The notes under the pieces were generated by a model that had not been told where the DNA came from, ran no database searches, and worked only from the letters and a program-made list of their open reading frames with translations. Position numbers and translations under genes: made by a program. Of a stretch of DNA of 64,000 nucleotides, positions 41,263-49,231 are shown in pieces (position 1 is the stretch's first letter; each line of letters starts with the position of its first letter). Origin of the DNA: Branchinecta lynchi (lineage: Eukaryota > Arthropoda > Branchiopoda > Anostraca > Branchinectidae); the NCBI GenBank assembly GCA_023053575.1, contig JAKZAP010000010.1, positions 21,946,628-22,010,627 of the forward strand, read 5' to 3'.

Positions 41263-41886
41263 TTATTTACCAGCCATCATTTTTTCTATTCTGGTAACGA
41301 ATGGTTTGTCAACAGGTTTTAGCTCTAGCTCTAGAAGCCTTTTTAAAATATTTACTACTGCTCTTTCAATATTATCGATACGAGTTTTTTGACCAGCAAT
41401 CTTTCCTTCAATTATACCGTTATGGGTGTGTTGCCCCAGAAGCTTTTTGTCATAATCTAAAAGATTCATAGTTAACGTTGCTAAATTAACAGCATCATTT
41501 TTGTTTCTAGGGTTTTGAACATTTGTTATCAACTTGTTTTCAGCGTTAATCTCTTTATCATTAACTCGAACTATTTCTTTTACAAATAACCCTTTATCTT
41601 TGTTCCTTACCAACGAATTATCAGGAGAATTATCTATCGCAGTTAATCTGTTGATATCTTCGCTAAAATACTGATTTATCCCCACTTGTTGTGCGGTAAT
41701 TTCTTCTTTAAATTGATTCAGAATAATAGTCATGGATCTGAAACTAATAGCGTCCTGGTCAGCTTTCGCATCCCCTAACATAATAATTCTCTTATCTTGT
41801 AGGTTAATATTACCGTTGTCATCAGTAACTCTCTTTTCATTCGATTCGTTACTAACCTTTTTTCCAACACTACCAAATTTATTCAT
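41263..41886 (-). CDS. Fibre-like protein with two tail-fibre-type repeats
   Basis: 207 residues. Two similar segments, NINLQDKRIIMLGDAKADQD (27-46, followed by AIS) and NKLITNVQNPRNKNDAVN (117-134), fit the pattern N-L-x-x-x-x-I-x-x-(L/V)-x-x-(A/P)-x-x-x-x-DA found in trimeric phage tail fibres and fibre-like proteins. The region between and the C-terminus (GQKTRIDNIERAVVNILKRL, LELEL) look like trimeric coiled coil. I infer a virion surface or vertex fibre; function is not shown. Start in TATAATAAATG, 16 bp after the ATPase stop. Confidence 0.75.
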   Translation of the reverse strand: MNKFGSVGKKVSNESNEKRVTDDNGNINLQDKRIIMLGDAKADQDAISFRSMTIILNQFKEEITAQQVGINQYFSEDINRLTAIDNSPDNSLVRNKDKGLFVKEIVRVNDKEINAENKLITNVQNPRNKNDAVNLATLTMNLLDYDKKLLGQHTHNGIIEGKIAGQKTRIDNIERAVVNILKRLLELELKPVDKPFVTRIEKMMAGK

Positions 41887-41902
41887 TTATTATAGAAATA
41901 AA

Positions 41903-42580
41903 TTATCCGGTAAATTTTTCAAAGTTTTTCCTGTACTTAAGGGTTTTATCTTTTATTTTTAAATCTATGAAGAAAAAACCGTAGCCCTTGGTTGCAGTCT
42001 CGAATTGTTTGAGAAATTTTTCATCGTCTATACTGGATACATGGCTTTGTCTTATTAATTTTACTTCTTTTGGATTAGAACACTGAAAGAATGCAAAATA
42101 ATTGCACTGGAGCCTTACCACCTTTGGCGTTTTATGATAGCTCTGTGACAAGTAAATAATTGAAGCATTTTTCTTTCTTCCTCTTATGAATAAATCTTCT
42201 ATTTTCTTCTGGTCTTTTTCAGTGACAAAATCGTCAAAGATAATCAAGTTTTGGTACTCAGGGTCTAATTCGTCAACATCGACAATATCATCAAGATTGT
42301 TACTTACTGTTAAGACTTTCGATTTGCATTGTGACTCCAAAGTGGTTAAATTGGTTATAAGGTCTTGATATTTATCTTCTTCAAGATCTTTAGCATACAA
42401 GTATATTCGGTTGAAACAAAGATATTCATAAATTAAATTCAAAAGAAGGTTAGTTTTCCCTGTTCCAGAACTACCACAAATTAAGAGTCTGAATGGCCAC
42501 TGAGGTGCAAGGTCGTGCTTATTCTGATAAGTGTTCTTTTCGCTAAAATCATACACTTTGATTGGTGCCTTTTCATTCAT
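41903..42580 (-). CDS. Genome-packaging ATPase (FtsK/HerA, A32-like)
   Basis: 225 residues. Walker A GSSGTGKT at 36-43, Walker B NLIIFDD at 111-117, a polar sensor in IYLSQSYHKTPK, and basic RGRKKN that could hold the arginine finger. The N-terminal approach APQWPFRLLICG is usual for Polinton ATPases. Predicted to pump the linear genome into capsids. Start in TTCCTAAATAAATG. Confidence 0.95.
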   Translation of the reverse strand: MNEKAPIKVYDFSEKNTYQNKHDLAPQWPFRLLICGSSGTGKTNLLLNLIYEYLCFNRIYLYAKDLEEDKYQDLITNLTTLESQCKSKVLTVSNNLDDIVDVDELDPEYQNLIIFDDFVTEKDQKKIEDLFIRGRKKNASIIYLSQSYHKTPKVVRLQCNYFAFFQCSNPKEVKLIRQSHVSSIDDEKFLKQFETATKGYGFFFIDLKIKDKTLKYRKNFEKFTG

Positions 42581-42646
42581 TTATTTAGGAAGAATTTTTC
42601 ATTATAAGATTTACTTGAGTATTTTAAGTATATACTTGGATTTATT

Positions 42647-42978
42647 AAGTAGGTACTTGAAGTTTATAAGTAGGTACTTGAAGTTTTGAAGTAGGTACTT
42701 GATTTTTTTAAGTAGGTACTTGAAGTTTTTAAGTAGGTACTTGAATTTTTGAAGTAGGTACTTGAATTTTTTAAGTAGGTACTTGATTTTTTTAAGTAGG
42801 TACTTGAATTTTTTAAGTAGGTACTTGATTTTTTTAAGTAGGGACTTGATTTTTTTAAGTAGGTACTTGAAGTTTTGAAGTAGGTACTTGATTTTTTTAA
42901 AGTAGGTACTTGATTTTTTTAAAGTAGGTACTTGATTTTTTTTAAGTAGGTACTTGAAGTTTTTAAGTAGGTACTTGA
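42647..42978. repeat. Tandem array of a palindromic 14-mer
   Basis: Sixteen copies of AAGTAGGTACTTGA (one with GGGACTT), spaced by T-rich 5-9-bp linkers, period about 20-22 bp; a degenerate unit (AAGTATATACTTGG) precedes them. AAGTA..TACTT is an inverted repeat, so every unit can pair with itself. The array fills the whole gap between the ATPase start and the polymerase stop. It could act as a transcription terminator, protein-binding iterons or simply a minisatellite; the sequence does not decide. Confidence 0.93.
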
Positions 42979-42980
42979 AT

Positions 42981-45900
42981 TTAATGTTTATAACCTAAAG
43001 GTAAAGTGTGTATTTTATCGCTTGTTACTATCCTTTTATCATCCTTAGGATCTAACGCTTTTTTATTCTGTTCTTCTAGAAACATATTGTGCTTGTATGA
43101 TCTTAAGTTATACTGGGTTATAGAAAGGTTTTCCGTTTTACCAAACAGTACATCCTTATAGTTTTGAATCGTAATTTTATCTTTAACTATATTGGTTTTT
43201 ATTCCTTTCAGTTTTTTGCTAGCTTTTGAAGGGTCTTGGTTGTCCTTTAAATAAGCATATACTTTTGATCGTAATCCAACAAACTCTGTCATAACCTGTC
43301 CACCTAATTCATCTTTCATCATTCCTATCACTTTCTTATTTACACTAGGAAACCCATATGGATTATCTTTCGCATAATCAGATGTATCGAACCTCTCATT
43401 CAAATCCTGTTTGATATCTTGATAAAAATCTTCAGTTCTAATATCATATATGAAAGAATCAGTGTCCATATAACACAAATCAATTTTATCTCCATATTTA
43501 GGCTTCATATAATCATAATGGAATTCATACATCAATAACTTGGATAGTTCCAATACAGCAAAGCCGATATACATTGGTTTGTCTAGTTTTATCTTTTCCT
43601 TCGACATTCTTGCCACTGAAAAGTTTTCACTAAAAATTATTTCAGATTTAAAGTTGGGCTTCTTTATTATTTTTTCTCTTGTTTCATTATCCGTTATTAT
43701 TTCCATATCCGCTCGCTTCCTTACGTTTTCCATAGTTTTTCCAAAGCAAGCATTATTCATAAGCTTAAAGAAATCCTTTTCAAAATCATTTGTACCATTA
43801 GTTCTAAGTGCTGTGTTGTGGTCTATATATCCTTTTAAGTAAGCACTTTCAGTGAATCCTAGTATTCTGTGTACTCTCTTCAATATCAAACCTTTTTGTA
43901 AATAGAATTCTAGATTCCTGTGGTGAACTACATAGTTGGTTTTATCTAATACTGTGGTACATAGCTTACCGTTAAAGTGTTCGGGTGCTAATGGTAAATC
44001 CTTGTGTAATTCGTGTAGTTCTTTTGGATATTCTAAATCTACTTCATATATAGCACCTACATCTTGTCTCACCGACTTAATCGTAATCACCGACTTGATA
44101 TGAGTTTTTAGATGGTTGTAATACTCGATTGATTCGTATTCATTCCTTTCTTTCAAATCATCCGGTATGGAAATGAATTGGAAATCATTCGCTGGTAAAT
44201 TCTGCGACATTGCCCACCCATATAAATTATTAGCGTCTAAATACATTAAATAATTAGATGGTTTATGCTTATTATAATCACTTGTATATTTATTATTTGC
44301 TTTTGCGTATCTTTTTATACATTGGGATACACCACCTCTTATTCCTTTTTCTATAAAGGTATACATGTCTTCCTTTGAGAATAACGGTAAGTCTACTTTC
44401 GAATGCTTTAGGAAAGCATCCCATGTTAGTCCTGGAGCTGAGAAGTAATGAAGTGGATCCAGATCATAATTATGTATACAAACGTTCCTGAAATTCTCCA
44501 CAACATCTGATAGAATTAACACATCACTTTTTAGGTACAACTTGGTATAATCAAGTAAAGTTTCACAGTTAAATTGCTTCCATATAGATACCGCTCTTTT
44601 ATAATCACTTTTGTCAATACCTTTCCCCGTCAACCTAGAATAAAAGCTTTCTATCGGTGGTAACTTTGTACATTTCATTTTATCGAAACTATCTACGAAT
44701 TCATAGGGATACACCCCTTTTTTAATAATTTCTTTGAATTCATCGTCATTTTTGAAACTGTTAGATGTGAATTTGAAATTCTGTCTTAGATGATTACAAG
44801 GTACTTTGCAATCACATTTTGCTAAATTTGCTGATAGTTTGTCTAAAGATGAAGCCATAAATCTAATCGAATCTATAAACCGGATCTCATATTTTATTTC
44901 CGTATCCGTCTTTCTTATACTTATTGATTTCGAGAATGAGATGAAACTTTCTGCACTTTCAAAAATTCCGTTATCAGGTATCAATTCTCTAACAAATAAA
45001 TGAGAGTCATATTTAGATAAATTATGCATTACTACCGGGATATGCCTAGGAATCCTGTATTTCATATTACATTCAGCATGAGCAAATCCCCTATCTTCTC
45101 CTGTCATGTGGTCGTGATCAAAGTGAGGATTTTCAGTAATTTCAGTTGTACAGATGTGACAAGTCTTATTCATTAGATTTTTCCATTTTTCGGTAATTTC
45201 TGCATTGGTATAAGTATGGTTTCTTTGTCTGCTTTCATATTTGTTTGCAATTTCTGTGGATACTTTTGTAACGGTTTTAACAAAATGTTCTGCAGCGTCT
45301 TCACCGAAGTAATCGTAGTATTTGTTCTGGTTTGTATCAAAGGAACAGCATACCTGAAATGCGTAAGCAAATGGTTTCTGTTTGGCCACTTTTATTGTTT
45401 TCTTCCCGTTTACCTGATTGTATTCTTCGTTATAAGACTCAAAGTCTGCTATTATGCAATAATGTACTTTCATTTGTTTTGCAATATTTTTATATTGTAT
45501 ACTTGAACCTTCAGGAGGCATTATTATATCAGGATCTTCGCAATTATTTTTACTTTCATGTTTTTCAAAGTGTTCTTCTTTTGTAAAATGCCTTCCGCAA
45601 AAAGTGCATAGGTATGTCTTTGTTTTATTTTTAGAGATTTGACTACCAACTAATCTGCTCAGATCCTTTACCAGTACATAATGATTATCGAAATATAATA
45701 AATTAATAACATGTTTAGCTGTTTTGCCATTGATTGTACTTTTTAGTATATGACTTCTGATAATTTTCTCTTTTTCAATTTGAAATAAACAAATCTTAAT
45801 GTTGTATCTATTTTCAAATTTGTGTATATCTTTAGTATCCATTGGGAAGTTGGTAACCCCTTCGAAATCAAATTCGTTCTCATATTGTTTATATTTCGAA

Positions 45901-46292
45901 ATTCTTTCCGGATGATCCTTAGCTGGATGTAGATTTGCTAAGATGGACCAAAGAAAGCATTTTTGATCTAAATTTTTTATATTTATGCACGCTTTTTTAT
46001 TTTTTACGAAATCTGGCAGTATTTTAAACGTTCCTCCCATGTAAGATTCTATTCGTGTCATCCTATAATCAATTCCTTCATACCGACTAAATTGTAGCCC
46101 AGATCGAGGGGTATTACTTAAAGAACTAAGTCTCTTGTTATTATCATCCAAATGATTATGAGTGAGAATGCTATTTTTATTTAAAATCCAAGAAGTACTG
46201 TTGTAATATACTACTACTTCTTCATCATTCTCCTGTCGATGGAAAATAACCCGAGTTACAAACTGAACTCTATATTGATTTATTTCGTTCAT
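42981..46292 (-). CDS. Protein-primed family B DNA polymerase
   Basis: 1103 residues from the first ATG. In order: C2H2-like finger CTFCGRHF...H (229-251); Exo I IADFESY (D283, E285); an inserted endonuclease VII/HNH-like zinc module CHICTTE...FDHDHMTGEDRG..HAEC (378-408); Exo II HNLSKYDSHLF; Exo III YLKSDVLILSD; motif A YLDANNLYGW (D686); motif B KLMNNACFGKT (K843); motif C CYMDTDSF (D943, D945). The ATG lacks the TAAATG box. The same frame is open for 61 codons upstream, reaching the end of the SAP ORF, where an A8 run separates the two frames by +1. The real N-terminus is therefore probably longer. Confidence 0.95.
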   Translation of the reverse strand: MNEINQYRVQFVTRVIFHRQENDEEVVVYYNSTSWILNKNSILTHNHLDDNNKRLSSLSNTPRSGLQFSRYEGIDYRMTRIESYMGGTFKILPDFVKNKKACINIKNLDQKCFLWSILANLHPAKDHPERISKYKQYENEFDFEGVTNFPMDTKDIHKFENRYNIKICLFQIEKEKIIRSHILKSTINGKTAKHVINLLYFDNHYVLVKDLSRLVGSQISKNKTKTYLCTFCGRHFTKEEHFEKHESKNNCEDPDIIMPPEGSSIQYKNIAKQMKVHYCIIADFESYNEEYNQVNGKKTIKVAKQKPFAYAFQVCCSFDTNQNKYYDYFGEDAAEHFVKTVTKVSTEIANKYESRQRNHTYTNAEITEKWKNLMNKTCHICTTEITENPHFDHDHMTGEDRGFAHAECNMKYRIPRHIPVVMHNLSKYDSHLFVRELIPDNGIFESAESFISFSKSISIRKTDTEIKYEIRFIDSIRFMASSLDKLSANLAKCDCKVPCNHLRQNFKFTSNSFKNDDEFKEIIKKGVYPYEFVDSFDKMKCTKLPPIESFYSRLTGKGIDKSDYKRAVSIWKQFNCETLLDYTKLYLKSDVLILSDVVENFRNVCIHNYDLDPLHYFSAPGLTWDAFLKHSKVDLPLFSKEDMYTFIEKGIRGGVSQCIKRYAKANNKYTSDYNKHKPSNYLMYLDANNLYGWAMSQNLPANDFQFISIPDDLKERNEYESIEYYNHLKTHIKSVITIKSVRQDVGAIYEVDLEYPKELHELHKDLPLAPEHFNGKLCTTVLDKTNYVVHHRNLEFYLQKGLILKRVHRILGFTESAYLKGYIDHNTALRTNGTNDFEKDFFKLMNNACFGKTMENVRKRADMEIITDNETREKIIKKPNFKSEIIFSENFSVARMSKEKIKLDKPMYIGFAVLELSKLLMYEFHYDYMKPKYGDKIDLCYMDTDSFIYDIRTEDFYQDIKQDLNERFDTSDYAKDNPYGFPSVNKKVIGMMKDELGGQVMTEFVGLRSKVYAYLKDNQDPSKASKKLKGIKTNIVKDKITIQNYKDVLFGKTENLSITQYNLRSYKHNMFLEEQNKKALDPKDDKRIVTSDKIHTLPLGYKH

Positions 46293-46458
46293 TCGCCGCT
46301 GTATATCTGCGAAAGTAAAAGCAATAAGAGTATGCTCGTCAACTCCATTACCTTGAACTGAAACGTTTACAGTGAATATATTCTCACTTTCGCTAAAAAT
46401 AGTAGGCTGCTGTTCTTCTTCCGTTCTAAATACATGATCAGGAATTAATTTTTCTTCT

Positions 46459-47058
46459 TTAATTTTTTTTCTTATTTATGAAGAGAGTTGATAAATCGAC
46501 TACTTTCTGTCTACTGTTATCACGTCTTTCTGTTTGATCTCTTATGATATCTCTATTTTTCTGTACGGAATCTTTATGTTTGGTAATAATATTATTATAG
46601 TATTCTTCAACCTTTTGTATGACTTCTTCTCGGTTTCCGCGAGTTGATAGGTTCTTGTTTTTCAGAAATTTCTTTAATTCGCTTGTCTCTTTTTCTTTGT
46701 TATCATTGTATTCTTGTTTTAGTTTTGTAATGGTGATATTATTTTCTCTTATCTCATCTTCCAGAATGGTTCGTAATCTCGGTTCTGGTTTGTAGTCGGA
46801 TGGTCTGTTCTTATTATGAGTTCTTTCGTTTCTGCGTTCAATTTTAATTTTATCTTCAGCTATCAAAATATACTTATTAAGATGGTTTATTATATTATTT
46901 GTTATTTCATGTTTCTTAGCTCCATTTGTTTTGATTTTATTAATTTTCGCATAAGTCCGCAGTTCATTATATGTGTATAGCGATAATCTTTGTATAACCG
47001 ATTTGTTGTTCGATATAACCTTTTTACAAAGCTGAATAACCTCTGCAGTATTCATCAT
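46459..47058 (-). CDS. Two-SAP DNA-binding protein, possibly the polymerase N-terminal part
   Basis: 199 residues, strongly charged. Two SAP-like helix-turn-helix motifs: YNELRTYAKINKIKTNGAKK (29-48, continuing to about 60) and ELKKFLKNKNLSTRGNREEV (127-146). SAP motifs bind AT-rich DNA. A long helical linker joins them, and the C-terminus is RRDNSRQKVVDLSTLF plus a lysine run. Start in CCCCTATTAAATG. It ends at 46459 inside a 17-nt overlap with the open polymerase frame, across A8 (46470-46463). It may be an independent protein or the N-terminal region of a longer polymerase polypeptide. Confidence 0.82.
   Translation of the reverse strand: MMNTAEVIQLCKKVISNNKSVIQRLSLYTYNELRTYAKINKIKTNGAKKHEITNNIINHLNKYILIAEDKIKIERRNERTHNKNRPSDYKPEPRLRTILEDEIRENNITITKLKQEYNDNKEKETSELKKFLKNKNLSTRGNREEVIQKVEEYYNNIITKHKDSVQKNRDIIRDQTERRDNSRQKVVDLSTLFINKKKN
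46463..46470 (-). promoter_or_regulatory. A8 run at the SAP/polymerase frame junction
   Basis: Eight A residues lie in the only stretch where both frames are open (46459-46475). The polymerase frame is +1 relative to the SAP ORF. Either transcriptional/ribosomal slippage or a one-base change in the homopolymer would explain it. Weaker evidence than the two -1 sites. Confidence 0.4.
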
Positions 47059-47453
47059 TTAATAGGGGAACATTTTTATTAATAAATTTCTCAGTCTGCG
47101 TTTTCTCAGCCGTAAAGAAAAGCACTGGTTTCAGTATGCGTTTCACAGAGCAAGCGCTGTCTATATTCTCTCCAATCAGTCAAGAAAGTTTCAGTAGAGT
47201 TCCGTAGATAGCATATGTGTTTTGTGTTTCACGGAGCAAGCGCTATCTAGATTCTCTCCGATCAGTCAAGAAAGTTTCAGTAGAGTTCCGTAGATAGCAG
47301 ATGTGTTTTGTGTTTCAAGGAGCAAGCGCTATCTAGGTTCTCTCCGATCAGTCAAGAAAGATTCCATACAGTTTAGCAGGTGGCGGATGTGTTCCGAATC
47401 GCGAACCTTTCATTCAATCAAATAATTTCTGAAACAATTTTATTACATAATAA
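47059..47453. promoter_or_regulatory. Divergent intergenic region with three 86-bp repeats
   Basis: The only long divergent spacer in the element. From about 47136 to 47393 an 86-bp unit occurs three times, with GAGCAAGCGCT starting at 47148, 47234 and 47320, plus CTCTCC.ATCAGTCAAGAAAG; the third is more diverged. It sits between the leftward SAP/polymerase genes and the rightward membrane-protein gene, so a control region or origin is possible. Confidence 0.75.
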
Positions 47454-47876
47454 ATGGAAGAATTAGAAAAGAAAATGTATGTTTACCGTCGCAGTTACAA
47501 GTACTACAATCGTATAAGTAACAGCTTACTTGTATCCAAATTCCTCTTTTCGGCAGCAGGAATGTCTGCGTTTCTAGTGCTACCTTTAGCTTCTTTAAGT
47601 TTGGGTGCTGTTATCATCGAAATAATTGAAAAGCAGTTAAGCATTGCTGATAGAAAAGCAGAATTTAGGACAAATTACAATTTTTATACTGAGTTGTTCT
47701 CAATGCTAAAATGCGGACAATTAACAATTGAGGAGGTAATTCAGAGAGAAACAGAGATGCGTAAAACCTTTCGATTTTTTCCTCGCGAAAAATACATGAA
47801 ACAGGTTCGCTTGAACGGTTATAAATATTGTAAGAACGAAACTATCAAAATACAAGAAAATTTACCAAAAATATAA
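47454..47876 (+). CDS. Small membrane protein with two predicted helices
   Basis: 140 residues, the only single-copy gene reading rightward. Basic N-terminus with a tyrosine-rich segment (YRRSYKYYNRISNSL), a hydrophobic double helix at about 24-58 (FLFSAAGMSAFLVLPLASLS, LGAVIIEII), then a charged C-terminal part with NFYTELFSML and FFPREKYMK. Similar proteins are, to my recollection, common in invertebrate Polintons. The helix-2TM-helix plan is reminiscent of SLATT-type proteins, but I cannot show homology. Start in CATAATAAATG. Confidence 0.8.
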   Translation: MEELEKKMYVYRRSYKYYNRISNSLLVSKFLFSAAGMSAFLVLPLASLSLGAVIIEIIEKQLSIADRKAEFRTNYNFYTELFSMLKCGQLTIEEVIQRETEMRKTFRFFPREKYMKQVRLNGYKYCKNETIKIQENLPKI

Positions 47877-47907
47877 AATTTTTGCAAAACCTCCCACCCC
47901 AGACTTT

Positions 47908-48117
47908 GAAGATTGAAGATGTTTATTTGTCGTCTTATTATTTTTTATGGTGTGTCTGGGGTGCCCCGTGAGGGGAGGAAACCCTCTGAGTTTTTTGTTC
48001 GCCATCCTCACCATTAACCTCAAGTTGATGGCGGGATTCGATCTCACGACATCATTGATGAAGTGGTTGATCTAAGACGTTGCAACATCTTAGACCACTA
48101 CACCAACGGGGCCTGCA
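47908..48117 (-). mobile_element. tRNA-derived SINE inside the Polinton
   Basis: On the minus strand the head GGCCCCGTTGGTGTAGTGG holds a box A (TGGTGTAGTGG), and GAGATCGAATCCCGCC is a box B. The body has TTTCCTCCCCTCACGGGGCA, and the tail AAACATCTTCAATCTTC points left. No clear target duplication. It occupies the non-coding gap between the membrane-protein gene and the right TIR, so it need not harm the element. Confidence 0.7.
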
Positions 48118-48282
48118 GAATCTCCGCAACGAAATATTTTGTGATGTGAATACTAATGCGCAATGAGATTTTCTGTTTTTTGTTGCCCTAAGAGCTTTAT
48201 CAGTACTAGAGGCAGAATTGTGGGTACCTCGAGGAGATTTTAATTTGATGATGTGATGAATATCGATTTGGATTTTTTTTTT

Positions 48283-48913
48283 TACATTAGATATTATCAA
48301 TAAAAATATGTATGTGAGTTTGTGAGTCTGGATTTTTATTTAATAAAATCATCCCCTAATAAATGGAGTCCACAAAGGAAGTCTTGAATACAATCAGAAT
48401 GAATAAATACAATGAGACAATCAGGAAAGAAGAACTAGTTCTAGGATTGAAATATACTATCGTTAAAATGAGAATTGCTAAGACAAAATATGGTGATAAG
48501 TTGGTTGTAGTTATTAATCATAATGACAAACCCTGTGATTTGTTTATAACACAGAAATATAATGCCATTGCTAACGAATTACTTTTAAAGAAAAATCTGG
48601 TTTTGCAGCCTATTGTACGCGAAAACAAGAACAAAGAAACATATGTGGATTTAGAACTGTTTACTCAGTAATATTTGAATAAAAAATGAAAAATGTAAAA
48701 AAAAGAAGTAGTAGTATATTGTAGTATTTTATATGTAGTAAAGGGTAATATTCTCATTTCTTGTATCCTTTATTTTGGAAGTAAGAAAATCAAAATGTTC
48801 TTAAAGAGGGGGATAATTTGGTAAAAAGGATGTTAAAGTTTAAGAAATTGATGTTAAAATGGGGTTTTGAAATTGGGGGGAGGGTGGAGTAGAACCCGGC
48901 TTTATATACTACT
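48283..48913. repeat. Polinton right terminal inverted repeat
   Basis: 631 bp. Inner edge at 48283, where a T run replaces the capsid-gene sequence present on the left. Outer end ...TATATACTACT. Confidence 0.95.
48363..48671 (+). CDS. Unrecognised TIR-encoded protein, right copy
   Basis: Encodes exactly the same 102 residues as 35478-35786, here on the plus strand, again reading outward. The upstream box ending CATCCCCTAATAAATG is also identical. Perfect identity suggests recent insertion or homogenisation of the TIRs. Confidence 0.85.
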   Translation: MESTKEVLNTIRMNKYNETIRKEELVLGLKYTIVKMRIAKTKYGDKLVVVINHNDKPCDLFITQKYNAIANELLLKKNLVLQPIVRENKNKETYVDLELFTQ

Positions 48914-48919
48914 CCAATG
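48914..48919. repeat. Polinton target-site duplication, right
   Basis: CCAATG, identical to 35230-35235. Confidence 0.95.
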
Positions 48920-49163
48920 GTTAACAATCATTTACTTAGGGGCGGAGTTAACTGCAGCTTTAACGATCGTTAACTTTTCCCAGTTCTACAATTGTTAACT
49001 ATTTTGTAGCGATGCTCACCGACCATCGTTACAAGATAGTTAACAATCGTTAAGCTCTGAACCGAAATTGTAGGTGGGCGGAGCTTAAATTTCGAAATAA
49101 AAAACGTGGAACGCAAAAAGTTAATAACTGTTAACAATTTGTTAACGATTCGGGAACGCAACC
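48914..49163. mobile_element. Right part of the small element interrupted by the Polinton
   Basis: Contains many GTTAAC-type palindromes (TTAACGATCGTTAAC, AGTTAACAATCGTTAA) and ends GATTCGGGAACGCAACC, the complement of the left end GGTTGCGTTCCC at 35210. Restoring the site would give an element of about 270 bp. Confidence 0.7.
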
Positions 49164-49231
49164 TTTTACTTGTTTATTGACCAACTTATTTTATGTTATT
49201 ATTTTATTTAATTTCTTGACTAACTTATTTT

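Larger units (their letters stand above)
35236..48913. mobile_element. Complete Maverick/Polinton element
   Basis: 13,678 bp with AG...CT termini, 631-bp inverted repeats and a perfect 6-bp duplication. It encodes the full Polinton set: PolB, retroviral-type integrase, adenain-type protease, packaging ATPase, and major and minor capsid proteins, plus seven accessory ORFs and a twice-present TIR gene. I count about three mismatches between the TIRs, and the two TIR gene copies encode identical proteins, so the insertion looks recent. The main genes are intact except that three enzymes lack their own consensus starts. A tRNA-derived SINE lies near the right TIR. Polintons are regarded as integrating virus-like elements; whether this one makes particles is not shown. 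Confidence 0.97.

Noticed and set aside
42647..42978. CRISPR-like array
   Set aside because: Regular repeats with short spacers, but the spacers are 5-9-bp T-rich linkers without diversity, the repeat is only 14 bp, no cas genes exist, and the setting is an animal genome.
43540..45586. Plus-strand ORFs opposite the polymerase gene
   Set aside because: They are complementary shadows of a long coding gene with strong catalytic motifs; their hydrophobic content follows from the antisense of AT-rich codons.
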